NCBI RefSeq assembly: GCF_002042885.1
Contig: NZ_MVFY01000002.1
Location: 414,995-478,994, forward strand
Direction of reading: 5' to 3'
DNA from: Citrobacter portucalensis
GTDB taxonomy: Bacteria > Pseudomonadota > Gammaproteobacteria > Enterobacterales > Enterobacteriaceae
Length of the DNA: 64,000 bases
Position 1 is the first letter of the stretch; the number at the start of each line of letters is the position of its first letter. The translations under genes and the position numbers were made by a program. The notes under the pieces are model-generated. The model had not been told where the DNA came from. It was given only the letters and a program-made list of their open reading frames with translations, and made no database searches. Positions 8,289 through 17,175 of the stretch are shown in pieces.

Positions 8289-9803
8289 TTAACCGATATC
8301 CACCTGCGGTTTGCTGTTGCGTTTACGGATCATGCGCAGCACCGGCGGGACCACGATAACCAGTACCGCCATCACCAGCAGCACTTTCGCCACGCCGCTG
8401 GCCCACAGAATATCCATACTGCCGTTACTGATAGACAACGCCCGGCGCAGGTTCTGCTCCAGCATTTCCCCGAGAACGAAGCCCAGAATCAATGGCGACA
8501 TTGGGAAGTGCATTTTACGCAGGATGTAGCCCAGCACGCCGAGGGCGACCATCAATACCAAATCGAAGGTGGTGCTGTGAACGGCGTACACGCCAACCGC
8601 GGAAACTGCCGCGATAGCCGGTACCAAAAACCACAGCGGGATGGTCAGCATGCGGGTAAACAGACCGATCAGCGGAATGTTCATCACCAGCAGCATTACG
8701 TTAGCAATCAGCAGCGCTGCAATCAGCCCCCAAACGATATCCGGCTGCTCGGTAAACATGGCTGGACCCGGGGTGATGTTGTACAGCGTCAGCGCGCCCA
8801 TCATCACCGCCGTAGTACCGGAGCCCGGCACGCCGAGCGTCAGCATCGGAATAAAAGAGCCACAAGCCGAGGCGTTATTGGCGGCTTCTGGCGCCGCTAC
8901 GCCACGAATATCCCCCTTGCCAAAGCTGTCGCTGTTGCCGCTGAGCTTTTTCTCGGTCATGTAGGTGATGGCACTGGCAATGGTGGCGCCAGCGCCAGGC
9001 AGAACGCCGACGAAAAAGCCGATCACTGATGAACGCAGGGTGGCCCCTACGCACTGTGCGCCTTCTTTGGCGTTGAACAACATGCGGCCCGTTTTACGCA
9101 CCAGCGTCTGGCCACTGCTGGTATGTTCCAGCATTAACAGTATTTCAGAGACAGAGAACAGCCCAATCACCACCACGATAAACTGCACACCGTCAGAGAG
9201 ATGGACACTGTCAAAAGTAAAGCGATAAACCCCGGTGTTGGCGTCTACGCCGACGGTCGCAAGTCCGAGACCGATAAGCGCTGCCAGAAATGATTTCAGC
9301 GGATTTTGCGCCATCATGCTGCCGAGACAGGCAATGGCGAAAACCATTAAGGCAAAGTATTCCGCCGGACCGAAGGCCAGCGACCATTGGGCTAACGCCG
9401 GGGCAAACAGAATGATGCCACCGATGGCGATAAGCGAACCAAAGAAAGAGCTGACCGCCGAGATAGAGAGCGCCACGCCGCCGCGTCCTTGCTGCGCCAT
9501 CGGGTAACCATCCAGCGCGGTCATAATCGCCGCCGCATCGCCAGGAACATTCAGCAGAATGGAGGAGATGCGCCCGCCATATTCACAGCCTATGTAGACT
9601 GTAGCCAGCAGGATCAGCGCGGATTCTGCGGGCAGATGCAGCGCAAAGGCCAACGGCAGCAGAATCGCCACGCCGTTGATCGGCCCAAGGCCAGGCAACA
9701 AACCCACAATGGTGCCGACAAAACAGCCTATCAAGGCGATGACCAGGTTTTCCGGCGTCATTGCCACCGCGAAACCCTGAGAAAGATAAATCCAGGTATC
9801 CAT
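8289..9803 (-). CDS. tctA: Tricarboxylate transporter large membrane subunit TctA
   Basis: Large integral membrane subunit (504 aa, the usual family size) of the tripartite tricarboxylate transporter that imports citrate, fluorocitrate or tricarballylate. The start at 9801-9803 (MDTWIYLSQGFAVAMTP) has GGAGA upstream; a 46-codon upstream extension of the frame runs into tctB and is rejected. About 12 hydrophobic helices, with duplicated family motifs GLLPGLGPINGVAILLP and GVLPGAGATIAS. Last gene of tctC-tctB-tctA. Confidence 0.95.
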   Translation of the reverse strand: MDTWIYLSQGFAVAMTPENLVIALIGCFVGTIVGLLPGLGPINGVAILLPLAFALHLPAESALILLATVYIGCEYGGRISSILLNVPGDAAAIMTALDGYPMAQQGRGGVALSISAVSSFFGSLIAIGGIILFAPALAQWSLAFGPAEYFALMVFAIACLGSMMAQNPLKSFLAALIGLGLATVGVDANTGVYRFTFDSVHLSDGVQFIVVVIGLFSVSEILLMLEHTSSGQTLVRKTGRMLFNAKEGAQCVGATLRSSVIGFFVGVLPGAGATIASAITYMTEKKLSGNSDSFGKGDIRGVAAPEAANNASACGSFIPMLTLGVPGSGTTAVMMGALTLYNITPGPAMFTEQPDIVWGLIAALLIANVMLLVMNIPLIGLFTRMLTIPLWFLVPAIAAVSAVGVYAVHSTTFDLVLMVALGVLGYILRKMHFPMSPLILGFVLGEMLEQNLRRALSISNGSMDILWASGVAKVLLVMAVLVIVVPPVLRMIRKRNSKPQVDIG

Positions 9804-9813
9804 CGTTTCTCCG

Positions 9814-10248
9814 TTAACCCAGCCAGGCGCCGAGTGGTAAGGTGACGTCAAGCAGTCGGTCGAAGGCAAACCACAGCAGAATGCCGAGCACCGCGCCGGA
9901 AATACCCGCAGCCGGGATGGTTGCGCCGAACAGCATGCCAATCACCACGGTGAGAATGGCGGTGGCGATGGGAAAACCGAGCCACTCAAAACCCCAGGCG
10001 TACATCAACAGAACAATGACCATCGTCAGCAGCTTTTGCAGCACGTGGCGACGGGGCCAACTGATGGTGTCCGGATGGCGCAACAGCAGCGCCACGGCGC
10101 AGACCAGCATCAGACTGATAATGCCAAGCGGGAAGGGACGCGGCCCTACGGGTTCATAGCTGTATTCGCTGCTGATTTGCCAGGCCACGAACAGCCCGGC
10201 TATGCAGAGCAACAGCCAGATACCTGCGAAAATACGATCGCTCATCAT
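9814..10248 (-). CDS. tctB: Tricarboxylate transporter small membrane subunit TctB
   Basis: 144-aa membrane protein with four predicted hydrophobic segments (IFAGIWLLLCIAGLFVAW, PLGIISLMLVCAVALLL, LLTMVIVLLMYAWGFEWLG and a C-terminal IPAAGISGAVLGILLWFAF). This is the poorly conserved small subunit of TTT systems. Two consecutive ATGs open the gene (10246-10248 and 10243-10245) behind AGAGG; either may serve. 14 bp after tctC and 10 bp before tctA. Confidence 0.92.
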   Translation of the reverse strand: MMSDRIFAGIWLLLCIAGLFVAWQISSEYSYEPVGPRPFPLGIISLMLVCAVALLLRHPDTISWPRRHVLQKLLTMVIVLLMYAWGFEWLGFPIATAILTVVIGMLFGATIPAAGISGAVLGILLWFAFDRLLDVTLPLGAWLG

Positions 10249-10262
10249 CTTTGCCTCTGCGT

Positions 10263-11240
10263 TTACTTCGCCAGACCGAAGGCTTTCGCCTGCTCACGAT
10301 AATCCGTGACCTGCTTTTTCACGTAGTCGTCGAGCTGTTTGCCGCTCATGTTGAACTCAAACAGACCGCGCAGATCGCGCTGCTTTTTAAACTCATCGGT
10401 CTGCTGGAGTTTGTTAAAGGCATCAACCCACCACTGATACTCGGCGTCGCTGACTTTTGGCCCAACGTAGAAGCCACGAATGATAGGCCACACGAGGTCA
10501 TAACCCTGCTCTTTAGCGGTTGGTACGTTGGCTAACTGGCCCGGCAGGCGTTCATCAGAGAACACTGCGAGCACGCGGATTTTGTCGCCGCTGAGGTAAG
10601 GCACCATCTCACTAAGATCGCCGGAAACCACCTGTACGTGATTTCCCATCAATGCGGTAACCGGTTCGCCACCGCCTTCAAAGGCCACGTAGCGCATCTT
10701 GTGCGGATCGACATTGGCTTTTTGCGCCAGCAGCGCCGACTTCATCCAGTCCTGGCTACCGATAGAGGCGCCAGCACCAATGACCACGCTGTTGGGATCT
10801 TTTTCCATGGCTGTCAGCAGATCTTTCAGCGTCTTCCATGGCGCGTCCTGACGTACGGCAATCATGCCGTAATCGGTACCCACACTGGCCAGCCAGCGGA
10901 CATCATCCACGCCGTAGCGACCAAACTTGCCCTGTGACAGATTCAGCAAGGAGCCGCCGGAGAAGGCCACCACGGTGCCTGCTTCAGCCGGGCGTTGGGC
11001 AACAATCGCGTTATAGGCCACAGCGCCAACGCCGCCGGGCATGTATGTCACGCGCATCGGTTTTTCGATAGCGCCGGTTTCCATCAAACTCACCTGAATC
11101 AGCTTACAGGTGAGATCGAAACCACCGCCGGGTTTAGCAGGGGCGATACATTCAGTGCGCGACGGCGCTTGTTCCGCCAGTACAGAGGTACTCATCAGTA
11201 AAATGCTTGCAGTAAGGGTACGAAATAACTGTTTTTTCAT
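10263..11240 (-). CDS. tctC: Periplasmic tricarboxylate-binding protein TctC
   Basis: 325-aa periplasmic solute receptor of the Bug/TctC family. A signal peptide (KKQLFRTLTASILLMSTSVLA) precedes the mature protein beginning EQAPSRTECIAP. The family loop around IAPAKPGGGFDLTCKL binds the carboxylates. First gene of the transporter operon, divergent from tctD. In Salmonella, citrate relieves repression by TctD; the same logic is likely here. Confidence 0.95.
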   Translation of the reverse strand: MKKQLFRTLTASILLMSTSVLAEQAPSRTECIAPAKPGGGFDLTCKLIQVSLMETGAIEKPMRVTYMPGGVGAVAYNAIVAQRPAEAGTVVAFSGGSLLNLSQGKFGRYGVDDVRWLASVGTDYGMIAVRQDAPWKTLKDLLTAMEKDPNSVVIGAGASIGSQDWMKSALLAQKANVDPHKMRYVAFEGGGEPVTALMGNHVQVVSGDLSEMVPYLSGDKIRVLAVFSDERLPGQLANVPTAKEQGYDLVWPIIRGFYVGPKVSDAEYQWWVDAFNKLQQTDEFKKQRDLRGLFEFNMSGKQLDDYVKKQVTDYREQAKAFGLAK

Positions 11241-11347
11241 TGTTTATCCTCACACCGGAAAACCGGATTTTCAGGTACGGAAGAAGATTTTTTTGATTAT
11301 GTGAGCCGATGTGTAGCAGTTCGGTTGCGTGATTGTTAAAACATTAA

Positions 11348-11367
11348 CCTTTCAATTCCCTTTCAAT
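11348..11367. promoter_or_regulatory. Candidate TctD direct repeat
   Basis: Two copies of CCTTTCAAT at 11348-11356 and 11359-11367, start to start 11 bp, in the 153-bp gap between divergent tctC and tctD. Direct repeats with one-turn spacing are the usual target of OmpR/PhoB-type regulators such as TctD. Binding is inferred. Confidence 0.6.
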
Positions 11368-11393
11368 GCGGCAGAAACTTTACAGGATGTGAT

Positions 11394-12068
11394 ATGCGTC
11401 TCTTATTAGCGGAAGATAACCGTGAGTTAGCTCACTGGCTGGAGAAAGCGCTAGTGCAAAACGGTTTTGCCGTTGACTGCGTGTTTGATGGCCTGGCAGC
11501 CGACCATCTTTTACATAGCGAAACGTATGCGCTGGCGGTGCTGGACATCAATATGCCGGGGCTGGATGGCCTGGAAGTCGTTCAGCGGCTGCGCAAACGC
11601 GGGCAGACGCTTCCTGTCCTGCTGCTGACGGCGCGTAGCGCGGTGGCCGATAGGGTGAAAGGGTTGAACGTCGGAGCCGATGATTATCTGGCAAAGCCGT
11701 TTGAAATCGAGGAACTGGATGCCCGGCTGCGGGCCTTGCTGCGTCGCAGTGCGGGACAGGTGCAAGGCATACAGCAACTGGGGGAGCTGGCGTTTCACGA
11801 TGAAGGCTATTTTCTGTTGCAGGGGCAGCCGTTGGCGCTCACGCCACGTGAACAGGCGCTGTTGACGGTGCTGATGTACCGTCGGTTGCGACCGGTTTCA
11901 CGTCAGCAGTTGTTTGAGCAGGTCTTCAGCCTGAGTGATGAGGTTAGTCCCGAAAGCATTGAGCTGTATATCCATCGCTTACGTAAAAAGCTACAGGGAA
12001 GCGATGTGCGTATTGCTACGCTGCGTGGTCTGGGCTATGTGCTGGAGCGTAGCGATGAAGTGGGTTAA
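11394..12068 (+). CDS. tctD: Response regulator TctD
   Basis: 224-aa OmpR-family regulator. The receiver domain has acidic residues E7/D8, phosphoacceptor D51 in LAVLDINMPG and Lys in DDYLAKPFEIEEL. The C-terminal winged helix ends in ELYIHRLRKKLQGS...TLRGLGYVLE. It controls the adjacent tctCBA operon. Overlaps tctE by 14 bp, suggesting translational coupling. Confidence 0.94.
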   Translation: MRLLLAEDNRELAHWLEKALVQNGFAVDCVFDGLAADHLLHSETYALAVLDINMPGLDGLEVVQRLRKRGQTLPVLLLTARSAVADRVKGLNVGADDYLAKPFEIEELDARLRALLRRSAGQVQGIQQLGELAFHDEGYFLLQGQPLALTPREQALLTVLMYRRLRPVSRQQLFEQVFSLSDEVSPESIELYIHRLRKKLQGSDVRIATLRGLGYVLERSDEVG

Positions 12069-13467
12069 ACCCCAATCGTTGTACCTGCAACTGCTGATGT
12101 TTCTGGGCCTGCCGCTAATGTTGCTGTGGGGACTATCGGCATTTAACAGCTATGTCAGTGCGCTACAAGCGGCGACCCAGGCGTATGACCGGACGCTGCT
12201 TTCATCCGCCAGGACCGTCTCCGAGCGGCTGGTGGTGCGCAATAAACAGCTTGAAGTGAACGTGCCATGGGTGGTGCTGGACAGCTTTGAACTGAATATG
12301 AACGACCGACTGTATTACAAAGTGGTTGATCCGGCGGGGAAGGTTATCTCGGGTTATGACGATTTACCGGCGATGCCGCCTGCTACCTCGCGCACGCGGC
12401 TTTATCCGGCGCTGGCATGGTTTTATCACACCGAATATCGCGGTGAGGCAATCCGCGTGGCACGTCTTCTGCAGCCCGTCAACGAAGGCGGCATTGTCGG
12501 CATGGCGGAGATTTATGTTGCTGAAACGCTGCAATCGCGGCGTTATCTGGCGCGACAGCTGCTGTTTTCCTCGTGGGTTTCGCAAGGGCTGCTGGTGCTA
12601 CTGACTCTGGTGCTGGTTGGCTGGCTGCTGCGCCGGGTGCTACGCCCGATGCGCCAGCTGTCATCGCTGATGGTGCGTCGTGAGCCAGGCCTGCTGACGC
12701 CGCTGCCGGAGCTGCTGCCATGGTCGGAAACCCGTCTGCTGATTGTGGCATTCAACCGTTATCTGGACCGACTTCGCGGTCTGATCTCTCGCCAGGAGCG
12801 CTTCAGCGCGGATGCTTCCCATCAGCTCAAAACGCCGTTGGCGGTACTGAAAACTCAGGCATCGGTGGCTCTCGCCAGCGCCGAACCGCGGCAATGGTAT
12901 GAGAGTTTACAAGCCATGAGTAGCACGCTCGATAATACCATTCAACTGACGGAGAGGCTGTTGCAGCTGTCTGCGGTGAAGCGCAAAGAGCAGGGGGAAA
13001 GGCATTTCTCGCCGGTTAATCTGTATGAGGTGGTGCAAACCAGCTGTTTTACCCGACTGGCGCAGTCGCGTAGTAAAGGGATCGATCTGGGCTATGAAGG
13101 GGAACAGGACGCGGTGTGGGTCGAGGGAGATGAAGTGCTGCTCGGTGAACTGTGTGGGAATCTGCTGGATAACGCACTGAAATACACGCCGTCGCAGGGG
13201 ATGGTGACCGCCCGGCTGCAACGAGAAGGAGAGGCCGTGGTGCTGGTAGTCGAAGATAGCGGGCCGGGCATAGATGAGCAGATGGTTCATCAGGCTCTGC
13301 TACCGTTTCATCGTCTTGATAACGTAGGCAATCTCCCAGGCGCCGGGATCGGCCTGGCGCTGGTCAATGATATTGCTCGTCTGCATCGCACGCATCCTCA
13401 GCTAACGCGTAGTGAGACATTAGGTGGGCTGAGGGTTCGGGTACGCTTTTTAAGCGTTACCGTATGA
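12055..13467 (+). CDS. tctE: Sensor histidine kinase TctE
   Basis: 470-aa membrane sensor. The ATG at 12055 inside the end of tctD gives MKWVKPQSLYLQLL, matching the known start; the frame stays open further upstream but that stretch overlaps tctD. Domains: TM1 at about residues 12-32, a periplasmic sensor region, TM2 around residue 165-185 (VSQGLLVLLTLVLVGWLL), HisKA with H256 in SADASHQLKTPLAV, and HATPase boxes GNLLDNALKYTP, EDSGPGID and GAGIGLALV. Senses extracytoplasmic tricarboxylate and phosphorylates TctD. Confidence 0.94.
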   Translation: MKWVKPQSLYLQLLMFLGLPLMLLWGLSAFNSYVSALQAATQAYDRTLLSSARTVSERLVVRNKQLEVNVPWVVLDSFELNMNDRLYYKVVDPAGKVISGYDDLPAMPPATSRTRLYPALAWFYHTEYRGEAIRVARLLQPVNEGGIVGMAEIYVAETLQSRRYLARQLLFSSWVSQGLLVLLTLVLVGWLLRRVLRPMRQLSSLMVRREPGLLTPLPELLPWSETRLLIVAFNRYLDRLRGLISRQERFSADASHQLKTPLAVLKTQASVALASAEPRQWYESLQAMSSTLDNTIQLTERLLQLSAVKRKEQGERHFSPVNLYEVVQTSCFTRLAQSRSKGIDLGYEGEQDAVWVEGDEVLLGELCGNLLDNALKYTPSQGMVTARLQREGEAVVLVVEDSGPGIDEQMVHQALLPFHRLDNVGNLPGAGIGLALVNDIARLHRTHPQLTRSETLGGLRVRVRFLSVTV

Positions 13468-13922
13468 GGTATTCATGGCGATGATATTTGTTGTTTAATT
13501 ATAATAAAAAGTAATTAATTGTATTATTAATATCATTTGAAATGTTGTCGTAAGGCAGCTGTTTTTTATTTTAATTACGGTATTAAACAGCAACTCTAAG
13601 GTGATTCAACGTCACTGAAACAATACTTTTGTGCAATTTATCATACATAAAACACTTTTTCATAGACCATGAGATGTTATCTGTCAATAGCGAAAATGTT
13701 GTTAAAGGTTATCTTTTTTGCTGAGGTAGATAAAACTTCTATTGATGTCATCTGCATTAAAATCATATAGATACGATTTCACTGGGGGGTGTTGTCACAG
13801 TAATGAGTATTATTTTTTACATTTACTGACAATGTACCATTGCGTTTTTTAGACTTGTGATATAATTAGCAACATGAAATGAGAAAAAAACAATTAAAGA
13901 TCAATAAATAATGGGCTGAGAT
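13468..13922 (+). promoter_or_regulatory. 455-bp A+T-rich leader of the exopolysaccharide operon
   Basis: No gene-sized frame. The region is clearly richer in A+T than the tct genes before it, and carries many short A/T palindromes such as those around 13500-13535. The best promoter is the extended -10 listed separately at 13858-13866. I looked for and did not find an ops/JUMPstart element (GGCGGTAG), so RfaH control is not indicated. Confidence 0.6.
13858..13866 (+). promoter_or_regulatory. Extended -10 promoter of the exopolysaccharide operon
   Basis: TGATATAAT: a perfect TATAAT at 13861-13866 preceded by the TGn extension. A possible -35 TTGCGT lies at 13840-13845 with short 15-bp spacing, which the extended -10 can tolerate. 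Transcription would begin near 13873, about 50 nt before the first gene. Confidence 0.65.
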
Positions 13923-15338
13923 ATGCTTAAAAAATCGCTAAAGATTAGCAGCCAGGGATATCCAGTCTTTTTAAAACTGGTCGATTTCATTGTTATCAAT
14001 GTGACGTTAATTTTTAGCGCCCATCTGCTGGGTTTGGTGCCCTTTAACACCATTGCCATTTTGAGTCTTCTCTTCTCAATCTTTTTCTTGCTGTTTGCTG
14101 AATACATTAAAATGTACCAGCAAAAGATTAAGACGATCGGTTTACGTAATCAAAAGCGCTTGGTTTTTTGTACGCTGCTGGCGATTTTTTTTAACGAACT
14201 GGTCAGTATGACGGTGGCTGAACCTGAGTCACTGGGCTACTTAGACAGACTGCCTTCCCCTTTTTATTCAGCCATTATTTACTGGTACTTCATTCCATTA
14301 CCTTTTCTTTACTACATTCGTTTTTTTATTTTTAAGTATTCAACGAAAAAGAGTATCCGTGTGGCGATTATTGGTCTGACCGACAATGGTCTGGCCGCAG
14401 AAACCGCTCTAATGAATGAATACGCCAATATCACATTAGATCTGGCCTTTTATGATGAGCGCGCCTTATCTCGCTGTGGCGATGTCGTTGATAAGGTTAA
14501 AAGCCCCTTTCGTGGTCCGGTGATCAATCTGGTCGAGGAAGCCAAGAAGGGAAACATAGACGAAATCTATATTGCTTTACCGATGGTTGCTTTACATCGC
14601 ATTCGTCACTTTTTGGCCATGATGTCAGACACCACCGTAGATACCTATATTGTTCCTGACTTTTATACCTACAGTAACAACATGTCCAAGTTACGCTCCA
14701 TCCACAATCTGCAAACTATCGGTATTTTCAGTTCACCGTTCGAAGGGGCTGGCTCGTTTATTAAGCGGGCGGAAGATTTGGTTCTTGGCAGCATCATTAT
14801 GGTGATGATTTCCTCCCTGATGCTGGCGATTGCCATTGGTATCAAACTCACGTCCCGTGGGCCGGTTTTTTTCAAACAGGACCGCTATGGCTTGAGTGGG
14901 CAAAAAATTAAGGTCTGGAAATTTCGTTCTATGCGCGTCATGGAGAATTCCGATACGGTTATTCAGGCCACTAAAAACGATCCGCGGGTAACCAAATTCG
15001 GGAGCTTTTTGCGCCGCACTTCGCTGGATGAACTTCCGCAATTTATTAATGTTTTGCAGGGAAGTATGTCGATTGTCGGTCCCAGACCTCATGCGGTTAC
15101 GCATAATGAGCAGTACCGCAAACAGGTCGAAAATTACATGATTCGCCATAAAGTTAAGCCAGGGATCACTGGGCTTGCGCAGATCAACGGATTCCGCGGG
15201 GAGATCGATGCGCTTTATAAGATGGAAAAAAGGGTTCAGTACGATATTGAGTACATTCAAAACTGGTCGTTATGGCTGGATATAAAAATTATTATTAAAA
15301 CTATTTTCAAAGGATTTGTCGGTAAGAATGCATACTAA
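13923..15338 (+). CDS. Polyprenyl-phosphate hexose-1-phosphate transferase (WcaJ/VpsL type)
   Basis: 471-aa priming enzyme that would start repeat-unit synthesis by moving a hexose phosphate (usually glucose-1-P) from a UDP-sugar to undecaprenyl phosphate. About four N-terminal hydrophobic helices in residues 15-140, a Rossmann-like middle domain ([17 protein letters not shown]), and a C-terminal bacterial sugar-transferase domain: [61 protein letters not shown]. First gene of the polysaccharide operon. The same position is taken by vpsL in Vibrio cholerae. Confidence 0.92.
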   Translation: MLKKSLKISSQGYPVFLKLVDFIVINVTLIFSAHLLGLVPFNTIAILSLLFSIFFLLFAEYIKMYQQKIKTIGLRNQKRLVFCTLLAIFFNELVSMTVAEPESLGYLDRLPSPFYSAIIYWYFIPLPFLYYIRFFIFKYSTKKSIRVAIIGLTDNGLAAETALMNEYANITLDLAFYDERALSRCGDVVDKVKSPFRGPVINLVEEAKKGNIDEIYIALPMVALHRIRHFLAMMSDTTVDTYIVPDFYTYSNNMSKLRSIHNLQTIGIFSSPFEGAGSFIKRAEDLVLGSIIMVMISSLMLAIAIGIKLTSRGPVFFKQDRYGLSGQKIKVWKFRSMRVMENSDTVIQATKNDPRVTKFGSFLRRTSLDELPQFINVLQGSMSIVGPRPHAVTHNEQYRKQVENYMIRHKVKPGITGLAQINGFRGEIDALYKMEKRVQYDIEYIQNWSLWLDIKIIIKTIFKGFVGKNAY

Positions 15339-16614
15339 ATTACTCGTTATTACCGGAATCGTGATATCGCAGTCCGCATGGGCTGATTTAACACCGAAAT
15401 CACACATTGGCTTTGCGGGGATAGACTTCCAGGGCAAGGTCGCTGTGGACTACGGTTATAATGATAACGTGTCTTATCAGCCACATAGCAGTGATGCTAT
15501 CGGTTCCTCGTTTCAGAGTGCGGCGCCCGTTCTGAGTATGATTGGAGAGCGTGGTCAGGATAAGTATTTGCTGATGTACTCCGGGGATTATCGTAACTAC
15601 TCAAGCGATTCTGCTGATAACTACAACGATCATTTTTTCCGTTTTAACGGTGCCTGGCGGTATGGGCTCAAGCATGGCTTAACCCTCAATCTGGAGGATT
15701 CGCTTGGGCATGAATCCCGCGGCCGTGGTATCACTGAGGGTTTTTTACCGAGCCAGTTTGAACAGTATGGGATTAAATCTCCGCTGACGACGAATTTTAT
15801 CAATAGTGAATTGCGCTACAGCTACGGTGCACCTGATGGTCGCGGCAAAGCGGAACTGGCGTTGTTATACAAAAAACTGACTTTCGGTAACACTTCTGAT
15901 GTTCAGGACAGTAGTGAAGACTTCTACAATTATATTCAGGAACAGGAATGGCATGAAAATAGCCTGATAGCGGAAGTTTTTGACCAATACTCATCCAGAA
16001 CGCGATTTCGCTATAGCTTTATTACTAACCAGCGTCGTTATGATAACAACTCAGAAAAAGACACTAATGAGTATTATTTGCTGTATGGCCTGAAGTCGCA
16101 GTTGACGGGGAAAACCAATGTCGACATGAATATTTCATGGCTGTATAAAACATTTGAAAACAACGCAAACTCGCATGATTTTAATGGTCTAAACTGGGAC
16201 ATAAAAGCGGAGTGGAAGCCGTTACAGCAGTCTGTTTTCACGGCCCACTCTGCGCAAAGCATTAAAGACCCATCGGAAGTTGGGGGATATATTTTAGTGA
16301 CCCAGTATGGCCTTTCTTACCAGCATTTCTGGTTAGGCACTCGTTTTTCTACTTTATTGGACTACTCATTCACTTCGGAAGACTATAAAAAACAGAACAA
16401 GGATCGACATGATAAAGATGGCGTGTTTAGCGTCACCATGAGCTATGACTACACACCGTCGGTTAATTTTGAGATTAAATATCAGATAGATACATTAAAT
16501 TCGAATAAGGATACTGACTCGTTTTATATCGGTCCCAACGACAATCAGGAAGTCATTAGAACGTTGGGTTATGATAATTCTATGATTATGCTTAAAGCTA
16601 AGGTTCAGATCTAA
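15328..16614 (+). CDS. Outer-membrane beta-barrel protein (VpsM/Wzp-like)
   Basis: 428 aa with signal peptide [19 protein letters not shown] and mature start DLTPKSHIG. The rest alternates aromatic and polar residues in many short strands, as in the BBP2 outer-membrane barrels, and ends in a strand (MLKAKVQI). The ATG at 15328 overlaps the previous gene by 11 bp; it is chosen over an upstream TTG because it starts the signal peptide. It lies between the priming enzyme and the export lipoprotein, the vpsM position. It is likely the export channel through the outer membrane; this is inferred from context and fold pattern. Confidence 0.78.
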   Translation: MHTKLLVITGIVISQSAWADLTPKSHIGFAGIDFQGKVAVDYGYNDNVSYQPHSSDAIGSSFQSAAPVLSMIGERGQDKYLLMYSGDYRNYSSDSADNYNDHFFRFNGAWRYGLKHGLTLNLEDSLGHESRGRGITEGFLPSQFEQYGIKSPLTTNFINSELRYSYGAPDGRGKAELALLYKKLTFGNTSDVQDSSEDFYNYIQEQEWHENSLIAEVFDQYSSRTRFRYSFITNQRRYDNNSEKDTNEYYLLYGLKSQLTGKTNVDMNISWLYKTFENNANSHDFNGLNWDIKAEWKPLQQSVFTAHSAQSIKDPSEVGGYILVTQYGLSYQHFWLGTRFSTLLDYSFTSEDYKKQNKDRHDKDGVFSVTMSYDYTPSVNFEIKYQIDTLNSNKDTDSFYIGPNDNQEVIRTLGYDNSMIMLKAKVQI

Positions 16615-16615
16615 A

Positions 16616-17173
16616 ATGAAAATAATAGAACTGTGCGCGGTTTTGCTATTCAGTATCCTGTTGGTCGGATGCACAGCGTCCAGCCCGCGATTAATGGACG
16701 ATCCTGCTACTGTTCAGCAGGATTACCGACTTGGGGCGGGGGATACGGTCAATATCGCTGTTCATGGTCAACCCGATATGACGATGCGGTTTATTTTGGA
16801 TAAGAGCGGGGAAATTAATTTCCCGTTTGTTGGTGCTCTTAAATTACAAGATAAAACCGTTGATCAAGTGACTAAAGAATTAACTCAACGCCTGACCGGA
16901 GATTATTTTACATCTCCAATGGTGACGGTGAGTATTGCTGAGTTCCGCAAATACTATGTTTCAGGTGAGGTAAAAAGTCCAAATGGCTTCGCTTATGAGC
17001 CAGGGCTTACCGTCGAGAAATCTATTGCGCAGGCGGGTGGATTTACAGATCGTGCTGACCGAAAAGATATCAACATTCGCCTGTCAGGGAGCAATCAGCT
17101 GCTTGAGAATGTCGATTTAACGCACTCTGTTCATCCTGGGGATGTCGTGATTATTGGCATGGGGTTCTTCTGA
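16616..17173 (+). CDS. Short polysaccharide export (OPX) lipoprotein, VpsN type
   Basis: 185 aa. A lipoprotein signal with lipobox LVGC places Cys at residue 19. The Poly_export domain (YRLGAGDTVNIAVHGQPDMT...GEINFPFVGALKL) is followed by one SLBB-like domain (KYYVSGEVKSPNGFAYEPGLTVEKSIAQAGG). Wza has about 379 residues with several SLBB-type domains and a C-terminal amphipathic helix that forms the outer-membrane pore; both are missing here. This class works with a separate outer-membrane barrel, which the preceding gene supplies. Confidence 0.88.
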   Translation: MKIIELCAVLLFSILLVGCTASSPRLMDDPATVQQDYRLGAGDTVNIAVHGQPDMTMRFILDKSGEINFPFVGALKLQDKTVDQVTKELTQRLTGDYFTSPMVTVSIAEFRKYYVSGEVKSPNGFAYEPGLTVEKSIAQAGGFTDRADRKDINIRLSGSNQLLENVDLTHSVHPGDVVIIGMGFF

Positions 17174-17175
17174 CG

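Noticed and set aside
9803..9941. 46-codon N-terminal extension of tctA
   Set aside because: It overlaps tctB, has no family similarity, and the ATG at 9803 has a good SD and gives the standard 504 residues.
13470..13497. Seven-codon frame (MAMIFVV) directly after tctE as a leader peptide
   Set aside because: No attenuator-like stems or regulatory codons follow, and a short frame like this is expected by chance.
13468..13922. JUMPstart/ops element before the polysaccharide operon
   Set aside because: No GGCGGTAG-like sequence on the plus strand in this gap.
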